This document shows positions 46,861 to 57,857 of a DNA stretch of 64,000 bases, piece after piece. The notes below the pieces were generated by a model. It saw only the letters and a list, made by a program, of their open reading frames with translations, had not been told where the DNA came from and searched no databases. The stretch comes from Darksidea phi. Taxonomy: Eukaryota; Ascomycota; Dothideomycetes; Pleosporales; Lentitheciaceae. Numbering within the stretch: position 1 is the first letter of the stretch; every line of letters begins with the position of its first letter. The position numbers were made by a program, and so were the translations under genes. Location: NCBI GenBank assembly GCA_030770425.1, contig JASJFT010000031.1:186001-250000 (forward strand), written 5' to 3'.

Positions 46861-47661
46861 ACGTCGGCAATGGAGACGAGAGACCGAGCCGGCCTGCTCG
46901 TTCTCTTGTGCTTGATATTTAGAGCGTTGCTGTTATGAGGGCTTGCTTCGTGCTTCATCTACTTCGGACATTGATTGGGTTGCTGGCTCAAAAGGCTCAT
47001 GGGCGAGGGCGCGCTTGCGGAAGCCTTCACTTACTGCCTCCTATCAACTGGATTAGGCGTACTATATCATTACTTTTATGGAGATGGATATATCTTTAAC
47101 TTCTACGGGCATTTTTGGGCGACGTGCTTGAGTCGGGTTGGTGGTCTAGTGTGATGGACTCGTTTAGTGCATGTGTGATAGACGATAGGAGAGCTTCGAC
47201 GCGTGAATGAAGTGAACATCGATCATGTACGATGTATGGCACGTCTTTTCGTTGCAACCTTGTACTGCTTTGTTCGGGCGGGCTTGGCGGTGGTGCCCCG
47301 CACGAAAACTAGGGCGCCAAGATGCATGCCGGAATGCTCGTGCAAGTGCGGGTCCCAACGTCACGGTCGCCCCATGTTCTGCACATCCCTCTGTGAAGGC
47401 GGTCATTCCACGCGTTAACATTCACACCCTCCTCTCCCAACATTATACCGGCCGAGTATGCTTTTGGGAAATACTTATTTTGTATAGCATCATTGTCGTA
47501 CGCGATTTGTCCTGCGCAGCCTTACCTAGCGTCGGAACGCACCGAGTCGAGGCATTGGCCATTGTTGGGTGTCGAAGAAAGGATACTAGTCGATTGGGCG
47601 GTGCACAGGAGAGAGGTGGTCGAGCAAGAGCTTTTTGCAGAAGAGGATATCAACGTGCACA
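46861..47661. other. intergenic
   Basis: No gene seen. Overlapping frames at 47164-47735 on both strands have no recognised content and several begin at GTG/TTG. Confidence 0.45.
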
Positions 47662-48618
47662 ATGGATGTAGGCGGGCAGCCGAAGCGGACAAGGGGCGAA
47701 CGCGCATCGTCCGACTTGGAGGGCAGTCTGCCTAAGAGAAGGAAGACGGCGAGAGCGAACTCAATTACTGGTTCTCCGGACGCTACTTCACGTCCCTCAG
47801 AGAGACTGGCGTTTTCTACACCCGAGCCGAGTTGCTTGATCGAGTCTCAACCTCTGGAGCCCTCCAACGCGCAATCGAACATCAACCATTCGGTAGGTGC
47901 GAAAGGCAGCTTCCCTTTCCTCAGACTACCGGCAGAATTAAGAGTGCATGTCTACCGTATGGCACTCCAACGAGATGAACCGCTCATCCTCCACCTCCGA
48001 CGCCCAGAAGACAAGAACCGCACGTCGGGGGACTTTTTAGCGTCGACGACCTTGGGCGGCGCATCCAACGGCGATGACGTCGACGTAGCCCTCCTCTGCA
48101 CCTGCGCCCTCATCTACAAAGAAGCGCGCCAAGTCCTCTACGCCGATAATACCTTCATGCTTCTTATGGCTACTGCAGTTCCTACACTCTCGCTCCTGCC
48201 CCAGCGCTCACGCTCCCTCATCAGATCCGTCATCCTAACGGTCCCATCGCACTACGACATCCTGGACACATTTGGGGACATTGTGCGCCTCGGACTGCGG
48301 TATTGCTGGGGTTTGAAGAAGTTCACAATTGTTTTGGACGACATCATGCTTTCCGACGATAGTACTGAGAGAAGGGGCACGTCGAGCGTGTATCTGACCA
48401 CGTTCCATGTACTAAGGTTTTTGCCCAGGGGGTGTAAGCTCGTCTTGGAAGGGTGTTTTAGCCAGCTTGTAAGGAGTGTTGTTATGGAGGAAGGAAGGTT
48501 ACTTGAGGAATTAGATGAGGTGAGTTCATTGCTCTTGTCCTTTTAAGCTTCATTCGTGCTAATGTATCGATAGGCGACCCACTTGAAGAGGCAGCATCAG
48601 ATGGCGCGACTCTGTTGA
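47662..48618 (+). CDS. F-box/2EXR-like protein, function unknown
   Basis: Exons 47662-48519 and 48574-48618; 300 aa. After a basic, probably nuclear, disordered N-terminus (PKRTRGERA, LPKRRKTARA; res. 1-85), residues ~88-110 read FPFLRLPAELRVHVYRMAL, the F-box-like helix that opens many fungal 2EXR/DUF7730-type proteins, followed by LICTCALIYKEARQVLY-like (VALLCTCALIYKEARQVLYADNTF) and a repeat-poor C-terminal half. Such proteins are numerous in Dothideomycetes, and few have known roles; some F-box members recruit substrates to SCF ligases. The short second exon (15 codons) rests on one good donor and a GCTAAT branch site; without it the protein would read eight residues into the intron. Confidence 0.7.
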
Positions 48619-49332
48619 TAGGATACGGGTCGAGATTGTGGATGCGATAGGTTGCTATGCAGGACACATTGGATTGTAGCCCTGGCTTCGTGCCATGAGG
48701 GGATGTTGGTATTGATAGCACCATCCACGTGCACCCGTAGGATTCCTGTTACGCATACACGAAAGCATAAGGATTACCTCAGCGTTCCGAGTAGCAATAG
48801 CTCGGATTCTAGCCTTGGTATGCAACCTCGAAGAAAGGAGGGCTCCCTCTGTGTACAACGTCTTCCTCACCGCCCTGCGCTATCGAACGATCCTCTCCCC
48901 ATTTCTACGTCTACATTGTCCTACGGAAGCTTTTCTCCAAATTCGCGCATCCCATTGATTCCATGGCGTATTCCCATTTTGACTAGATGCGCAATAGCGG
49001 TCAAGCATACCTTATATCGATCTCGATTTAGAATTGCGGGCTTGGTAAAGTGACAGGGATTTCGTACTGCTCCTTCCTATCCTATCCTGAATCCCTCGTT
49101 CGGGTGGCGTGGAGGCTGAATCGAAGGATTCGCTTGAGAGTGCTATGCGTGATGAACATGCTGACAGTGCAGCCAAGTACCCGCTCTTATCCGTACTACC
49201 ACTTCCCTTCTTCAGACCGGACCCAAAATTCATAACGATGAAGCAAGTATAAAATACCTAGATCCATCCATCCCTCAATTCCTCCCCCATCTTCCCTCCC
49301 CCTTCAACACAATACTCCACACCCACTCCACC
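48619..49332. other. intergenic
   Basis: No gene. The right end is the promoter of the small secreted protein, with a TATA box and a C/T-rich leader. Confidence 0.45.
49248..49256 (+). promoter_or_regulatory. TATA box of small secreted protein gene
   Basis: TATAAAATA, 77 bp before the ATG at 49333. Confidence 0.5.
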
Positions 49333-49831
49333 ATGCACCTCCGCGTCACCCTCCTCTCCCTCCTTTCCTCCTCCTCCTCCTTCTTCTTCTTCTCCTCCAT
49401 CCCCCTCGCCTCCGCCCAAGGCCCCAACGACCCAGGCTTCTACAACACCGTCGCAGAAATATACTCGGGGCCGAACTGCGCGGCCGAAAGCTTCGTGTGG
49501 AACGACCCCGTTTTTGGCCGTGGAGGCAGCTGCCAGTTGATCGATCGCAACGATAACACGCCCGATGTGTTGAGTTATAGGGTTGTGGAGCAGTATCCTG
49601 GGTGTACTGGTAAGTTTGTGGTGTGGATTGGAGATTTGGGCGAGGGGAAGAGAGTGGCGGGAAGGATGGATTTAGAAGGGATTTAGGCTGACGTGCGAGA
49701 TAGCCACGCTTTATACCGATGATGAGTGTTTGGGTACCCCGTTTCCTGTGGCGGTAGGTCAGTGTGTTAGTGTGCCCAGTGGGAGTGGGCCGTTTGTTAG
49801 GGTTTTTGTTGAGTGTCCTTTTTCGCGTTGA
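49333..49831 (+). CDS. small secreted cysteine-rich protein
   Basis: Exons 49333-49609 and 49704-49831 (94-bp intron); 134 aa. A signal peptide with an unusual Leu/Ser/Phe homopolymer core (SLLSSSSSFFFFSS) ends at SAQ-GPND. The mature part, about 105 residues, has six cysteines (NCAAE, SCQL, GCT, ECLG, QCVS, ECPF), enough for three disulfides, and no recognised enzyme motif. Size, secretion and even Cys number fit the broad class of effector-like or cell-surface proteins of plant-associated fungi, but this is not proof of such a role. The polypyrimidine DNA encoding the leader (49362-49396) makes the antisense strand stop-free. An open tail past the donor would yield a shorter unspliced form lacking three cysteines. 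Confidence 0.8.
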
Positions 49832-50138
49832 GAGGGATATGGGGTGTAAGGCGGGAGATGGATTTGCAGGATTTGATGTTCTGGGATTAGAGGATGGCTT
49901 TGAAAGTATGTTGGTGTAGAGTCCCGTGTTGAATACATATGTGGGAAGGACACGCTTTGAAAACCCCCAAGATTGGCTGTTTCGCCTTGCGCTATGGAGC
50001 ACTCTGGAAGAAACTGCATACCCTGTTCGTTGATTCCGCTTGAGAAACTGTATATAGAATTACGCTACGACGCTCCACATCTTCCTCACAACATATCTCC
50101 CCTCCCCATCAAGCATCTCAATACCCCAGTCCCTCATT
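49832..50138. other. convergent intergenic
   Basis: 307 bp between the secreted protein and the RING protein, both 3' ends; nothing else seen. Confidence 0.45.
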
Positions 50139-50774
50139 TTACACGCTCATCCTACCCCCACCCCCCACCCCCCTCATACCCGGCTCTGCCCTCCGCACAA
50201 CTCCCACATTATCCTCAACAACCCACCTAGCACCTCGACTCGCCGCCGCTCCATATCCATACCTATACCCAACCCCATATCTAGGCCGCCTCTCTCCCAC
50301 CTCCCTAAACGACCTACGTTCGGGGCTCCGACTCTCCTCAGCAAGACCGCTATCCCGCATACCCCGTACGAGTTCTCTTCTCCGTCTCTCGTAGATACCA
50401 ATGCGCTCTGCAGTTGATAGCGTGTAGAGTACGCGTCGACAAGTGGGGCAGGTGCATTTATCTTCGAGCCATGTTTCTAGACAGGTCTTGTGGAACGCGT
50501 GGTGGCATGTGGATGTTTGGACTGAGGTTGGTGTGGTGGGGGCGGCGAGGAGGGCGTCGAGACAGATGGGGCAGGCGTTGGTGGTGGGATGAGTGGGGGA
50601 TATGGCGGGGGGCAACGGCGCTGTCGATCGCTCGTTTGGACGTGTCGAGCGGTTTGGATCTTGACGGCCTGGGCGGTGGGTGGGAGGTGGAGTGGCTTCG
50701 CGGGAAGATGCTGGTGGGGTGTATGGCTCCAGACATGTGGCAAGGAATATGGCTTTGTGTGGCGGGTGGGACAT
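50139..50774 (-). CDS. RING-H2 finger protein (probable E3 ubiquitin ligase)
   Basis: Single exon, 211 aa. A RING-H2 domain at ~res. 68-118 shows ACPICLD, STCHHAFHKTCLETWL and CTCPTCR, i.e. paired Cys, Cys-His-His-Cys and paired Cys ligands for two zinc ions, with the Pro and Trp that usually contact the E2. The N-terminal 65 residues are Pro/Thr/Ser-rich; the C-terminal 80 are Arg/Gly/Tyr-rich (RPRYGVGYRYGYG), both probably disordered. No membrane helix is visible, so it is likely cytosolic or nuclear. Start: ATG at 50774. The substrate is unknown. Confidence 0.85.
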   Translation of the reverse strand: MSHPPHKAIFLATCLEPYTPPASSREATPPPTHRPGRQDPNRSTRPNERSTAPLPPAISPTHPTTNACPICLDALLAAPTTPTSVQTSTCHHAFHKTCLETWLEDKCTCPTCRRVLYTLSTAERIGIYERRRRELVRGMRDSGLAEESRSPERRSFREVGERRPRYGVGYRYGYGAAASRGARWVVEDNVGVVRRAEPGMRGVGGGGRMSV

Positions 50775-51264
50775 TTGTTCTCATCAGATAGTGGGTTTGT
50801 GTGTGGTGGTAGAAGGTTGTGGTTGCTGTGCCGAAGCTTCGTGTTTACTTTAGGAATGGGCAACACTTCCAATGCGTCCCTGCTATGGTAAACTCAAGAA
50901 ACAGTATCCTAAAGACATGGCTTGTATGAATATTGCTTGAGTACCCGTGTCGGTAATGTGGCAACGCCGTATCTACTGAAGGAGAATTTTGTGTGCAATC
51001 CCGGTGACAGGATGTCCACTGTGACGGATAGTAGAAGGATTCGGAACAAGTGGTGCGATATAGAAGGACTTGTCATTAGACATACCCTACGTGTGCGCCC
51101 CAGTTAACAAATTGACAGGACCTCCCATACCCACACACCAGATATCGCTATGCACGTAACAAGACTTGAATGCAGATGGCCAATCTATACCATCCCCATC
51201 TCGTATTAGCACATCATTGACTTACTCTATAACTCGTAATTGCACTATCCCGCTCCTTTCCACT
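50775..51264. other. intergenic
   Basis: Upstream region of the RING gene and 3' flank of the transporter. No gene. Confidence 0.45.
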
Positions 51265-53031
51265 TCACGTCTCCGCCCACCTCGCCACCGTGACACTTGT
51301 CGTATACACCATAGCGCACAAGCCGAATACCATCATCGTGATATCCCCAATCTTGACAATCCTGCTTTCCGCCACACCTTTGTAGTGCAAAAAAGCCGGA
51401 TAGATGTACACCAGTGGCACGCAGGCGAAGCTTCCAATCAACGCAACGAACTTGTCAAGGTCACTGGCACCAACGGCTGAGATCGAACCGGCGAGTATAA
51501 CCATTGACATCCGAAAAGCGTTCTTCTTCCATTTAGTCATGCTGTCTTTCTTGCCAGAGCGGTGACCAAAGATCTTCCCTTCAATGATACGGAGTGCTGG
51601 GAAGAGCTGAACCGGCTCACCAACCATCACAGCGGTGGCATATAGAAATTGGACCGCATTGACGAACTTGCTGGTTTGCGGGAAATTGTTGATGACTTCG
51701 ACGCCCACTTTCTCGCCAAAGGTGCCGTAACAGAGGACACCGACAGAGGCGAAGATAACGGTGATGATCAGCATCACCATCCCCAGGAGCTTGTTGAAGT
51801 TCTCTGGGTGCTTCATGCTGGATTGGATCGGAAGAATGAGGCCTATGCCTTCAAAGGTGAAGATCGCCGAGCCAATTGTAAGCGTGAAATCTCGCGGGTT
51901 GAACAACTCGATCGAATCGTGGAAGCCACCCATCTTGGAGATGGAGGATATATCATACCAGTAAATGTATGTTAAGCCAATGAGGATGAAAACATCAGCC
52001 AGGAGAGCGGCAGGTCCAAGCTTCGAGATATTTCGGATGAAGGACATCGGGATCAATGCAACAATCTGGATGCCGATGAGGACGTTGGTCGAAAGTGGTA
52101 CCCTCGTGCTAGGCGTTACGGCGGCGAGAAAAGATTTATAATTGTCGGCTGTGAAGATAAGACCGGCACAGACGAAGCCGATTTGCGAGATAGTGATAGA
52201 CCCGAGAATAAGGGACCGAAGTCTTCGGCCTCCGATAGCTTCACCAAGCTCTCCATAACCGCCCCCGTACCGTGACCGACATTTAAGCAGCAGCTGGAAG
52301 CAACCCATTGTGACCGCTGCTACCGTGAGGAGCGTGATAGACGAGAAAAGCATCCCGCCATTCTTGAATGCCTTGGGTAGGAACATGATGCCAGTACCAA
52401 CGAAGGCTTTGAGCAGGGTAAAAAATGATTTGACGTTCGAGGCATCGCCTTGCGCTCGGATTTTCTTGGAGCTCCTCCTTCGGCCAAGTAGCGGCCGCCG
52501 CTCGTCAGATTGAGCGGCAGTTTCTTCATCTGTGGATTCCTCAGAATCTGACTCTTCAAGATCTTCTCCTGCAAAGTTTCCATACAATTCTAAGAAGGAG
52601 ATAAAGTTTCTTGTGACGGGTGCAGCAATGGAGTTAACGCGTTTGCTCTGTCGCTCGAGAAATTGTCTTCTGAAGCCTCCCGGAGCAAGCTGCTCGGAAA
52701 CAGGGATCTCATCATGATCGGCCTCGGACGTGGCGTACTCCCCAAGATGCGAGAAGGTTGCTGATCGTGGGTGGAGTTTGGCTCGCTTTGTATTGGCCTG
52801 AATGCGGTAAAGATCTCGATGAATGTCGCCTCCTGGCAAGAGTAGTGACGACTCGGCATGTGCATCATCATCATCGAGGTTTGCGGAGCTGCCGTTTACC
52901 GGTGACTCGGCTCTCAAGCCACCGAATTCGGCGGTGTATCTGGGGTCCAGGTGGTCGGAGAGAACCTCAGCGGACGCGACGTTGGGGTCAGAGCGAGCCT
53001 GTGTGTTGTCCATTTGTGCAAGAGCTGACAT
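51265..53031 (-). CDS. vacuolar amino-acid transporter (AVT3/AVT4 type, AAAP family)
   Basis: Single exon, 588 aa. A long hydrophilic N-terminus (~1-195, acidic patch EESDSEESTDEE) is followed by about 11 membrane helices of the Aa_trans domain, starting at NVKSFFTLLKAFVGTGIMFLPKAFKNGG, the hallmark of the family; later FNPRDFTLTIGSAIFTFEGIGLILPIQSSM is also typical. Yeast Avt3/Avt4 carry the same layout with a long N-terminal tail and export neutral amino acids from the vacuole to the cytosol; this role is inferred for the present protein. Start: ATG at 53031; another in-frame Met lies six codons on. No introns. Confidence 0.9.
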   Translation of the reverse strand: MSALAQMDNTQARSDPNVASAEVLSDHLDPRYTAEFGGLRAESPVNGSSANLDDDDAHAESSLLLPGGDIHRDLYRIQANTKRAKLHPRSATFSHLGEYATSEADHDEIPVSEQLAPGGFRRQFLERQSKRVNSIAAPVTRNFISFLELYGNFAGEDLEESDSEESTDEETAAQSDERRPLLGRRRSSKKIRAQGDASNVKSFFTLLKAFVGTGIMFLPKAFKNGGMLFSSITLLTVAAVTMGCFQLLLKCRSRYGGGYGELGEAIGGRRLRSLILGSITISQIGFVCAGLIFTADNYKSFLAAVTPSTRVPLSTNVLIGIQIVALIPMSFIRNISKLGPAALLADVFILIGLTYIYWYDISSISKMGGFHDSIELFNPRDFTLTIGSAIFTFEGIGLILPIQSSMKHPENFNKLLGMVMLIITVIFASVGVLCYGTFGEKVGVEVINNFPQTSKFVNAVQFLYATAVMVGEPVQLFPALRIIEGKIFGHRSGKKDSMTKWKKNAFRMSMVILAGSISAVGASDLDKFVALIGSFACVPLVYIYPAFLHYKGVAESRIVKIGDITMMVFGLCAMVYTTSVTVARWAET

Positions 53032-53574
53032 CCCGAAGAACTGCTACAGGAACAGGAAAAGTTCGATGAGCTGGGCTATTAGCGAATTTCAGGAATTCCG
53101 CGTGAAGTTGGTCCGAGAGCTTGACATCATCAATGTGTTGTCTCGTCAAACAAATTTTTCACCCCAAAAGAGGAATTGAGAAAACGTAGTCTGAACAAGG
53201 TGTTGGAGGAAGTTGTTGACGGCGGAAGCAGAAGGTTGGCTGTAAAGCAGGCCTTAAAGACATGATGCTAGAACATTCATGACCGCCGAGCCAAGGAATT
53301 GTGCAGAACTAGGCCTTTTACGGTATGGCGCAATGGCTATCGCACACGTGATGTCTCCACGTGGGTGTCATAGCCCGCGGCATGGTGATTGGTTGACGGC
53401 TGAGTGAAATGGTAGATGGGGATAGGATGCATTTTAATCAATCCAGAATATCGGCATAGAAAACACCCATTAGCCCGCAGTGAACACGTTTCGTCCCGCA
53501 CCGCATCAGAGCTTTTAAGTCTCAAAAGACGCGATGCTACCGACCCCGAATCTTATACTTCCACCACCATCCTC
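53032..53574. promoter_or_regulatory. divergent promoter region (transporter / membrane protein)
   Basis: 543 bp between two divergent start codons. An in-frame ATG at 53416 could extend the next gene by 53 residues, but that part has no conserved look. No clear TATA box. Confidence 0.4.
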
Positions 53575-54801
53575 ATGGCGCCACCAGGTTTTGCCCCACC
53601 GAGCTACTCCACCGAGTTCGTTCCTGAACGCGAGGTGCACAAAGAGCCTCCGCCACCAGGTGTAGATACCAATGGCAGAGCTTACTTGATCTTATTTTCC
53701 TACCTCGGACTTTGCTTGTTGTTGACCAACTTCATCATCTTCAAACTCCTCAAGAGCTACCACCAACTGCAGAGGACAGCAACCGCACGACGGCCGCCGA
53801 GGAACCATGTGCGAGCATTCGTTATTCTGGCGGCAGGCAGTCTGCTCACGACGTGGTACTACCAGTACCAGGCGTTCAACGTTTCGTACAAGACGTGGAT
53901 GATGTGGCGGTCATACTACGACCTTACCCCGGATCAGATGCACTGGGGCCTATGGCTGAAGGAGACATCGTTGTTCCATGAGACATGGATGACGACCATC
54001 GTAGGAAACGCCCGGTATTGGTGGACGCATCAGATATTCTTCTTCGCCTGCGCATTGTCTCTGAGCTTGGAGCAGAAGGGTAAGCCGGCAAAGAACGGCA
54101 TGTGAGCGCTTCCGCTAACGTTTTCAGGCATTCGCCGCGGTATCAAGCATACCTGGGCTTTTATGCTTCTGGGCCAGGTCATCGGGATCAGCTTTGCTAC
54201 CAACCTCTTTTTCGTTAGCCTGCTAGTTTCCCCTCCACCACCCCCGCCCCCATCATCGACCGGGATCTACAGGAGGAAGTGGCTCGGCCCATGGCTCATC
54301 CAGCTGCTCACTATCCTCTTCGTGCAATACCCAGCTTATATGCTCGCGGACGAGTATTACTGGTTCCATCAGACGGACTTTCTACCAATGTTGCTCACGC
54401 CGCACATTGCGCTCCTTGTCCTCCCCTTTGCTCGCGCGATTCTGCCCCGCAAGTATTTCACCGACTCCAATGTGGAATTCGCCGGAAGTGTCTATAGATA
54501 TCTCTGGGGTATGACGATATTCGGAGGCGCTATATTGTTCCTGAGAATAACAAGGATGGCATACGGCTACGGCGGGCTTGTAGGTATGTGGAATGCCTTG
54601 CTCGAACACCCTGCCGTCAGCAGTGTAGCCTTTGACGTCATCTTCTGCTGGCTTTCGTGGTTTACGTGGTGGAGGGCACAACCGCAAAGCGTTAAGGAGG
54701 CATTGGATACCGATGAGGATGAGCAGAGCGGCGAGTGGGTTGGTGGGCTTTCCGCAACAGCCGCGCTAGGGACTGACGACAGTGGAATGCGTCGGCGCTA
54801 G
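53575..54801 (+). CDS. conserved polytopic membrane protein of unknown function
   Basis: Exons 53575-54079 and 54128-54801 (48-bp intron); 392 aa. I do not recognise a named family. After a Pro-rich start (MAPPGFAPPSY) there are 7-8 hydrophobic helices, e.g. LILFSYLGLCLLLTNFIIF, AFVILAAGSLLTTWYY, FMLLGQVIGISFATNLFFVSLLV, LIQLLTILFVQYPAYML and FLPMLLTPHIALLVLPF. Aromatic-rich loops (WWTHQIFFF) and a proline run (SPPPPPPP) between helices 4 and 5 are notable. The C-terminal tail is acidic (DTDEDEQSGE). No transporter motif or enzymatic signature is seen. The MAPPGF ATG was chosen over the one at 53416 because the extension is Arg/Ser-rich and unlike a membrane-protein leader. Confidence 0.8.
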
Positions 54802-55022
54802 AAAGAGCTTGAGATGCTTCGATCGGAGTAGCGAAGGCGAGCGCTCGAAGGAGTAGGATGTTCGGCGCCTAATAGGACCTAGATAGGATAGCAAATGAAA
54901 GTTAGCAGTATGAGGAAATACTCATAGATCAAGGTCAATAGTCCAGTGAGGCTTGCGCCGTTGATGATATCTTCCTCCTCGCGACCCTACGTACGGTGCT
55001 CATGCAGCAGAGTACAAGCGCG

Positions 55023-55056
55023 ACGATAGTCAAGAAGACAACGATAGTCAAGAAGA
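55023..55056. repeat. 16-bp direct repeat, two copies
   Basis: ACGATAGTCAAGAAGA at 55023-55038 and 55041-55056, identical, two bases apart. Confidence 0.85.
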
Positions 55057-55786
55057 AAGTGTGAAGAATTCTAAGAGAGATGATGCCCTATCGTCACGGC
55101 GGCATTAAGCCTAGGGGTGCGAGGTGTACAAAGAGTGCTAGAATCTAAACGCTGACGGGACGTAAACTTTCTTGTCCGGGCTAGCTAGATAGGGCTTAGC
55201 ACGAGTTCTACGCCCCATTCAAACACTTAGAAAGCCGCTCGAACAACCAGGAAAAACCAAGAGCGCTTCTTCCTTACGCTATCGCTCTTCTACAGCGGTG
55301 TATTCGGCGATGTAATGTCGAGATTTATCGAAACGCCCAAAAGAGTTGCTTCGTAAGCAGTCACAACCCCGTTCCCAATACTCTCGATATTGCATCACGA
55401 TCCTCAAGCCCTCCCAATCATCCAAACTTTTATCGATAATAGACCGCATCGCGCAAAAGCAGCTAGCTCGTACATAGTCGCCCATGGGGAAAGAGCGGGT
55501 GTGGCGGCCGTTGGAAGCTTGATATATGTGCCACAAAGCTTCGCGCACTACGACAAGCAGGGAAGTCTATGATTATCCTATTTGGGAGCCAGTGCGCCCA
55601 CTTCGGATGCGGAGAGGGATGAGCATGGAATTTGACTGAATATGGTGGGGTTGAATACGAGAAATGCTGTCTGCCAACGTCATGACCAGGGTATGGTTGA
55701 TCGTCCGAAGGGCTCGTGACCTACCTACCGCAAGGGCACTGGATGGCCAATTGTGTCGTGCAAATAAAACGGGGTACTCGATGAAG

Positions 55787-55794
55787 TATATAAG
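55787..55794 (+). promoter_or_regulatory. TATA box of secreted DUF7907-like gene
   Basis: TATATAAG, 102 bp before the ATG at 55896. A second TATATATA at 55870 is too close to the ATG to act as the box. Confidence 0.45.
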
Positions 55795-55895
55795 GGAAGG
55801 TTCACTTGGGCTGCGTAATGCCACAGCCATCACCACTGCTTCCTTGTTCACGCTACATCAGTCCTTCGCTATATATACGTCTTTCGTTCTAGAAA

Positions 55896-56513
55896 ATGAA
55901 GCCCACGCTTTCAACACTCGCTCTGGCCTTTGCGGTCTTGACTACTGCCCAATTCGACAACAAGTCTGCGCCCTTCCATCTCGTCCTTATCTCGGATGTT
56001 GAGGCAGTAAACGGCACAACGCTGTCCGCCTGCCACTCTGGCGCCGGAATCTCAAGCCTTTGCCTTTCGAACGGCAATTCGACCTCCTCGCCGTCTCCCC
56101 CATTACCCGCTGCAACCTTCTACTTCAACGTCTCCGCCATCCCACAGCCCGCCTCCCCGGGCAGCACTCCGGGCGTCCTAAGCTACGATATACCCACCTC
56201 CGCCACATCCATCCCTTCTACTGTCGACTTCTTCGTCGATCCTACTACCAACTTCGCCCTACCGTTGTTTTACCCAGGCTACGATGGCAGGACGCTGGCG
56301 TTTGATGAGCAGGATCTATTGAATGTTCAGGGCTACGTGGATTATCGGGTTAATCCACCGAAGTCGGGGGATTGGGTTGCGTACTATAGGTGGTTTAGTT
56401 GTTACACCTATTACCAGGGGTATGAATATGTTAATGTTGTTTTCACGTTGGGAGAAGGTAAGCCGGAGACGCCAGGTTGTGCTAAGGTTGAGGTGAAGAG
56501 GGTGCTCATTTAG
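55896..56513 (+). CDS. secreted protein, DUF7907-like
   Basis: Single exon, 205 aa. Signal peptide MKPTLSTLALAFAVLTTAQ, then KSAPFHLVLISDVEAVNGTTLSACHSGAG, a short Ser/Pro-rich loop with an NxS/T site, and a C-terminal beta-rich domain ending AKVEVKRVLI. The opening PFxLVLxS...NGTxLxACH-GAxIxxLCL and the closing C-KVEVKR are what I associate with fungal DUF7907 secreted proteins of unknown function. Four cysteines could form two disulfides (ACHSG, LCLS, SCYT, GCAK). No enzymatic residue pattern is visible. Confidence 0.75.
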   Translation: MKPTLSTLALAFAVLTTAQFDNKSAPFHLVLISDVEAVNGTTLSACHSGAGISSLCLSNGNSTSSPSPPLPAATFYFNVSAIPQPASPGSTPGVLSYDIPTSATSIPSTVDFFVDPTTNFALPLFYPGYDGRTLAFDEQDLLNVQGYVDYRVNPPKSGDWVAYYRWFSCYTYYQGYEYVNVVFTLGEGKPETPGCAKVEVKRVLI

Positions 56514-56727
56514 GGAGAGTGACGAGCAACGTCACTGGTCAGGTCCCACATAGAAATAATGAGAGCTGGAGCAACGGTTAATGACAGAAGCAATGAGAGT
56601 CGGAGCAATAGATGGTATGGCACGATGATAGCAAGTACGTGTTGGAGGCAGTTAATCAAACCTATGAAATATCGTCAACAAATTGTTCATCTGCCACTGA
56701 TAACCAATTCGGTTCAGGATTGAAGCG

Positions 56728-57857
56728 TCATCCTTGCTCTTCCCTTGACCCTCGCACAGCAAATTGCGCAGGCTTCAACAGTTGCCCACGAAGGGCCAAA
56801 GCCTTCCCCCACCACTCTAGAAGCCGGCCCGTATCCTCCCTGATCCTATCAACCTCCTCAGCCAATGCCGAAAAGTCTGATGTCTCAACATAGTTGCGCG
56901 CCGTGTTGCACACAGTTGCCAACGCCTCTTCTTGTCTCTCTGCAAAGCTATTATCATCCAAATCCTGCAGCATCTGAAACATCGTCATGCCCGTGCTCGT
57001 GCACCACGACGCCATTGCTCTGTTCACTTCTGCAGCTGCACGCATGCCGATGCCAACGTCGAGCTCGCCGACAGCATTAACACTTGACACGGCGGTCATG
57101 TACTTGCGAAGTTGGCCGAAGGGCAGAACGTATAGTACGCCAACTACGTGCTTTTTGCGGAACTCGGTCCATTCCCAGAATGGGTCCGTGACGCCGTGCT
57201 CAGGACCTGTGACATCGATGCACCACGACTTCTTCGTCTTGCGAGAAGTGATGCGGAAGACAGTGTGGAGCATACCGAATTCGTTGGCGAGGGAGGGAAT
57301 GTTGGGGTTGGTGTAATGGACCTTGACGACACGCTTGCCCTTGAGCATGACGTGAAGCTCTGCGATTTGGAAATTTTTGTCTACGCTGTATTAGCGCATG
57401 AGATAAATTAGCCGACCTGAGCGGACTTACCTGGTAGCATCTGCTGGACTAGGTCATAGAACTGACCAATCGGCTCGATGCAATTCTCACAGCTCAGCAC
57501 CATAGCATACTCATAGTAGTCTTTGACTAGGTCTGTGGGAAATTTGGCAAACATTCTTCCGTTTTTGTTGCTGCTGTCCTTGTCTTCCCAGATGACGAGA
57601 TCTTCGCCTTGTCGTTCTACCTTGGTGATGTTGCGTTCGAAGGTCTGCTCGCGGAAGGTGAAGTACACTTTTTGGAGCGTATTGGCGGCTCGTTCGACGA
57701 TCTTGCCCATGCGGAGGTCATGGCATGGCTTGCGGTGGCTAGGCCAATCCTCAGTTTGACACGTCTTGTTGCAATAAGGTGTGGCCTTGCAACCGGAGCA
57801 TCTTTGTTTGGCAAGTGCGCCGCAGTGGGAGCATGGGAAAGAGCTTTCCTCTGACAT
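56728..57857 (-). CDS. MYND zinc-finger protein
   Basis: Exons 57857-57431 and 57380-56728 (50-bp intron); 359 aa. The N-terminal MYND finger (res. ~9-45) has the ligand series C-x2-C-x7-C-x2-C-x4-C-x3-C-x7-H-x3-C, seen as CSHCG, CSGCK, YCNKTCQ and HRKPCH. MYND fingers bind proline-rich partner peptides. The remaining 310 residues are not a SET domain and match nothing I can name; they contain DLVKDYYEYAMVLSCENCIEPI and, in exon 2, a mixed alpha/beta region ending in an amphipathic helix. Such MYND plus unknown-domain proteins are common in ascomycetes. TATATAAG on the minus strand at 57909-57902 lies 45 bp upstream of the ATG. Confidence 0.85.

Larger units (their letters stand above)
54802..55895. 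other. intergenic
   Basis: No gene. It contains an 18-bp-period duplication at 55023-55056 and, at the right end, the promoter of the next gene. Short frames at 55279-55572 on both strands are unsupported. Confidence 0.45.

Noticed and set aside
49346..50002. 218-codon minus frame over the small secreted protein
   Set aside because: Arises from the polypyrimidine leader region; the plus-strand gene has signal peptide, cysteines, intron and TATA box.
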